A stretch of DNA of 8,661 nucleotides from positions 1-8,661 of the forward strand of contig CAILKA010000165.1 in NCBI GenBank assembly GCA_903834645.1. Direction: 5' to 3'. A model generated the notes under the pieces. The model searched no databases. It was not told where the DNA came from and saw nothing but the letters and a program-made list of their open reading frames with translations. Made by a program: the position numbers and the translations under genes. Source of the DNA: an uncultured beta proteobacterium (GTDB taxonomy: Bacteria; Pseudomonadota; Gammaproteobacteria; Burkholderiales; Burkholderiaceae_C). Shown in pieces: positions 8,141 to 8,661 of the stretch (its first letter is position 1; each line of letters starts with the position of its first letter).

Positions 8141-8279
8141 GGGGCGGCCCTCCTGGGACTTGGCATCTTGCGAATATGCCCCCAAGACGAAGGCAAGCAG
8201 GAGAGGGTTTGCGGGGATCCAGAGAAGCGTCGCGACCGATCTGCTCACAAAGGAAAGGCCTTGCAGGTCAGCGCTAGAG
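8141..8279. other. Region between usp start and recognisable transposase start
   Basis: These 139 bases must hold whatever promoter usp has, or the left part of the IS, or both. On the minus strand, CATATT (8173-8178) is a weak -10-like hexamer with no convincing -35. On the plus strand the transposase frame is open throughout, and 8172-8210 encodes EYAPKTKASRRGF, similar to the N-terminus of IS5-type transposases. Short perfect palindromes occur at 8229-8236 (GTCGCGAC), 8255-8262 (AAGGCCTT) and 8270-8275 (AGCGCT). No IS terminal inverted repeat or target duplication could be identified, as the right end is outside the window. Confidence 0.5.
8148..8154 (-). promoter_or_regulatory. Ribosome binding site for usp
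   Basis: The minus strand reads AGGAGGG, ending 7 bases before the ATG at 8140. This near-perfect Shine-Dalgarno decides the usp start and predicts strong translation. Confidence 0.85.
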
Positions 8280-8661
8280 ATGGAGCGCGTGGTACCGGGG
8301 GCTGATCTGGAGGCCCTGATCGAGTCGCACGCGCCCAAGAGCAAGATGGGCTGCCCGCCCTTTGCGCTGCAGACGATGCTGCACATCCACTTCATGCAGC
8401 AGTGGTTCACGCTGAGCGACCCGCCGATGGGAGAAGCGCTGCACGACGTGCCGCTGTTTCGCGAGTTCGCGCAGCTCACCTGGAACCGGCGTCTTCCCGA
8501 CGAGAGCACCATCCTGCGCTTCCGGCACCTGCTGGAGCGCCACAAGCCGGCCGAGCAGATGCTGGCCCTGGTCAACCAGGTGCTGCAGGGCAAGGGCCTG
8601 ATGCTCAAGTCCGGCACGGTGGTGGACGCCACGCTGATCGCCGCACCGAGCTCGACGAAGA
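8280..8661 (+). CDS. IS5-family transposase, 5' part, runs off right edge
   Basis: From the ATG at 8280 the frame stays open to the window end (127 codons). It matches the N-terminal DUF772-type region and the start of the DDE domain of IS5-family transposases: MERVVPGADLEALIESH, PPFALQTMLHIHFMQQWF, LPDESTILRFRHLLERH, and GLMLKSGTVVDATLIAAPSSTK. Asp116 (8625-8627) in the VVDAT block is the expected first residue of the catalytic DDE triad. Transposases of this group usually have about 25-30 residues before MERVVPW. Here the frame is open upstream to an ATG at 8139, but the usual FLAEM-like link is replaced by about 23 unrelated residues. VVPG instead of VVPW and GCPPF instead of GRPPF also deviate from the sequence I expect. 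It may be a decayed copy, or the true start may be upstream. No good Shine-Dalgarno precedes 8280. Confidence 0.85.
   Translation, partial: MERVVPGADLEALIESHAPKSKMGCPPFALQTMLHIHFMQQWFTLSDPPMGEALHDVPLFREFAQLTWNRRLPDESTILRFRHLLERHKPAEQMLALVNQVLQGKGLMLKSGTVVDATLIAAPSSTK
8280..8661 (+). mobile_element. Left part of an IS5-family insertion sequence (boundary unresolved)
   Basis: The element is inferred from its transposase. Its left end should lie somewhere between the usp start and 8280, but no inverted repeat can be confirmed because the right end is not in the window. It lies upstream of usp, pointing away from it. Confidence 0.6.

Noticed and set aside
8156..8174. GGACTTGGCATCTTGCGAA as a possible IS5 left inverted repeat
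   Set aside because: Only the first seven bases resemble a terminal repeat I remember for an IS5 element. Without the right end in the window there is nothing to pair it with.
8176..8277. Small plus-strand frame from the ATG at 8176 (MPPRRRQAGEG...)
   Set aside because: It is out of frame with the transposase, stops at 8275-8277, has no visible ribosome binding site and is an Arg-rich composition shadow.
8141..8632. N-terminal extension of the usp frame on the minus strand
   Set aside because: The extension reads antisense to the transposase and has no Usp similarity. The ATG at 8140 has a strong Shine-Dalgarno and starts the family's first strand.
1..8661. Search for a novel defence, CRISPR or other undescribed system
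   Set aside because: Every large frame is accounted for by recC, recB, recD, usp and a transposase. No spaced direct-repeat array, structured RNA or unknown conserved cassette was visible.

Overview
The window is very GC-rich and almost fully coding. It looks like a piece of a betaproteobacterial chromosome, most likely Burkholderiales. This guess rests on the base composition, on the gene order recC-recB-recD with no ptrA protease gene between recC and recB, and on the style of the stress protein and transposase. No rRNA or other taxonomic marker is present, so the assignment is inference.

Bases 1-7681 hold a tightly packed plus-strand operon for the RecBCD (exonuclease V) complex. It contains the 3' part of recC, open at the left window edge, then complete recB and complete recD. 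The cistrons overlap by start/stop codons (ATGA between recC and recB, GTGA between recB and recD), which suggests translational coupling and 1:1:1 subunit production. RecB has the UvrD-type (SF1A) helicase motifs and the C-terminal nuclease motif. RecD has the SF1B helicase motifs. RecC is the helicase-like/nuclease-like scaffold that in E. coli reads Chi. Together they process double-strand DNA ends for RecA-dependent recombination and degrade unprotected linear DNA. The RecC here carries a small in-frame tandem repeat (3 x 27 bp) in an interdomain linker.

Bases 7703-8140 hold a convergent minus-strand gene for a single-domain UspA-family stress protein. A short hairpin spans the two facing stop codons. 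The usp gene has a strong ribosome binding site.

From about 8140-8280 to the right edge lies the 5' part of an IS5-family insertion sequence transposase on the plus strand, running off the window. Its recognisable part starts at the ATG at 8280. The frame is open back to an ATG at 8139, and part of that extension looks like the usual IS5 N-terminus separated from the rest by about 70 extra bases. The element may be degenerate and sits directly upstream of usp.

I saw no CRISPR array, tRNA, rRNA, prophage or undescribed defence cassette. The window is mostly ordinary housekeeping DNA repair, with interest in the recC repeat and the IS/usp junction.
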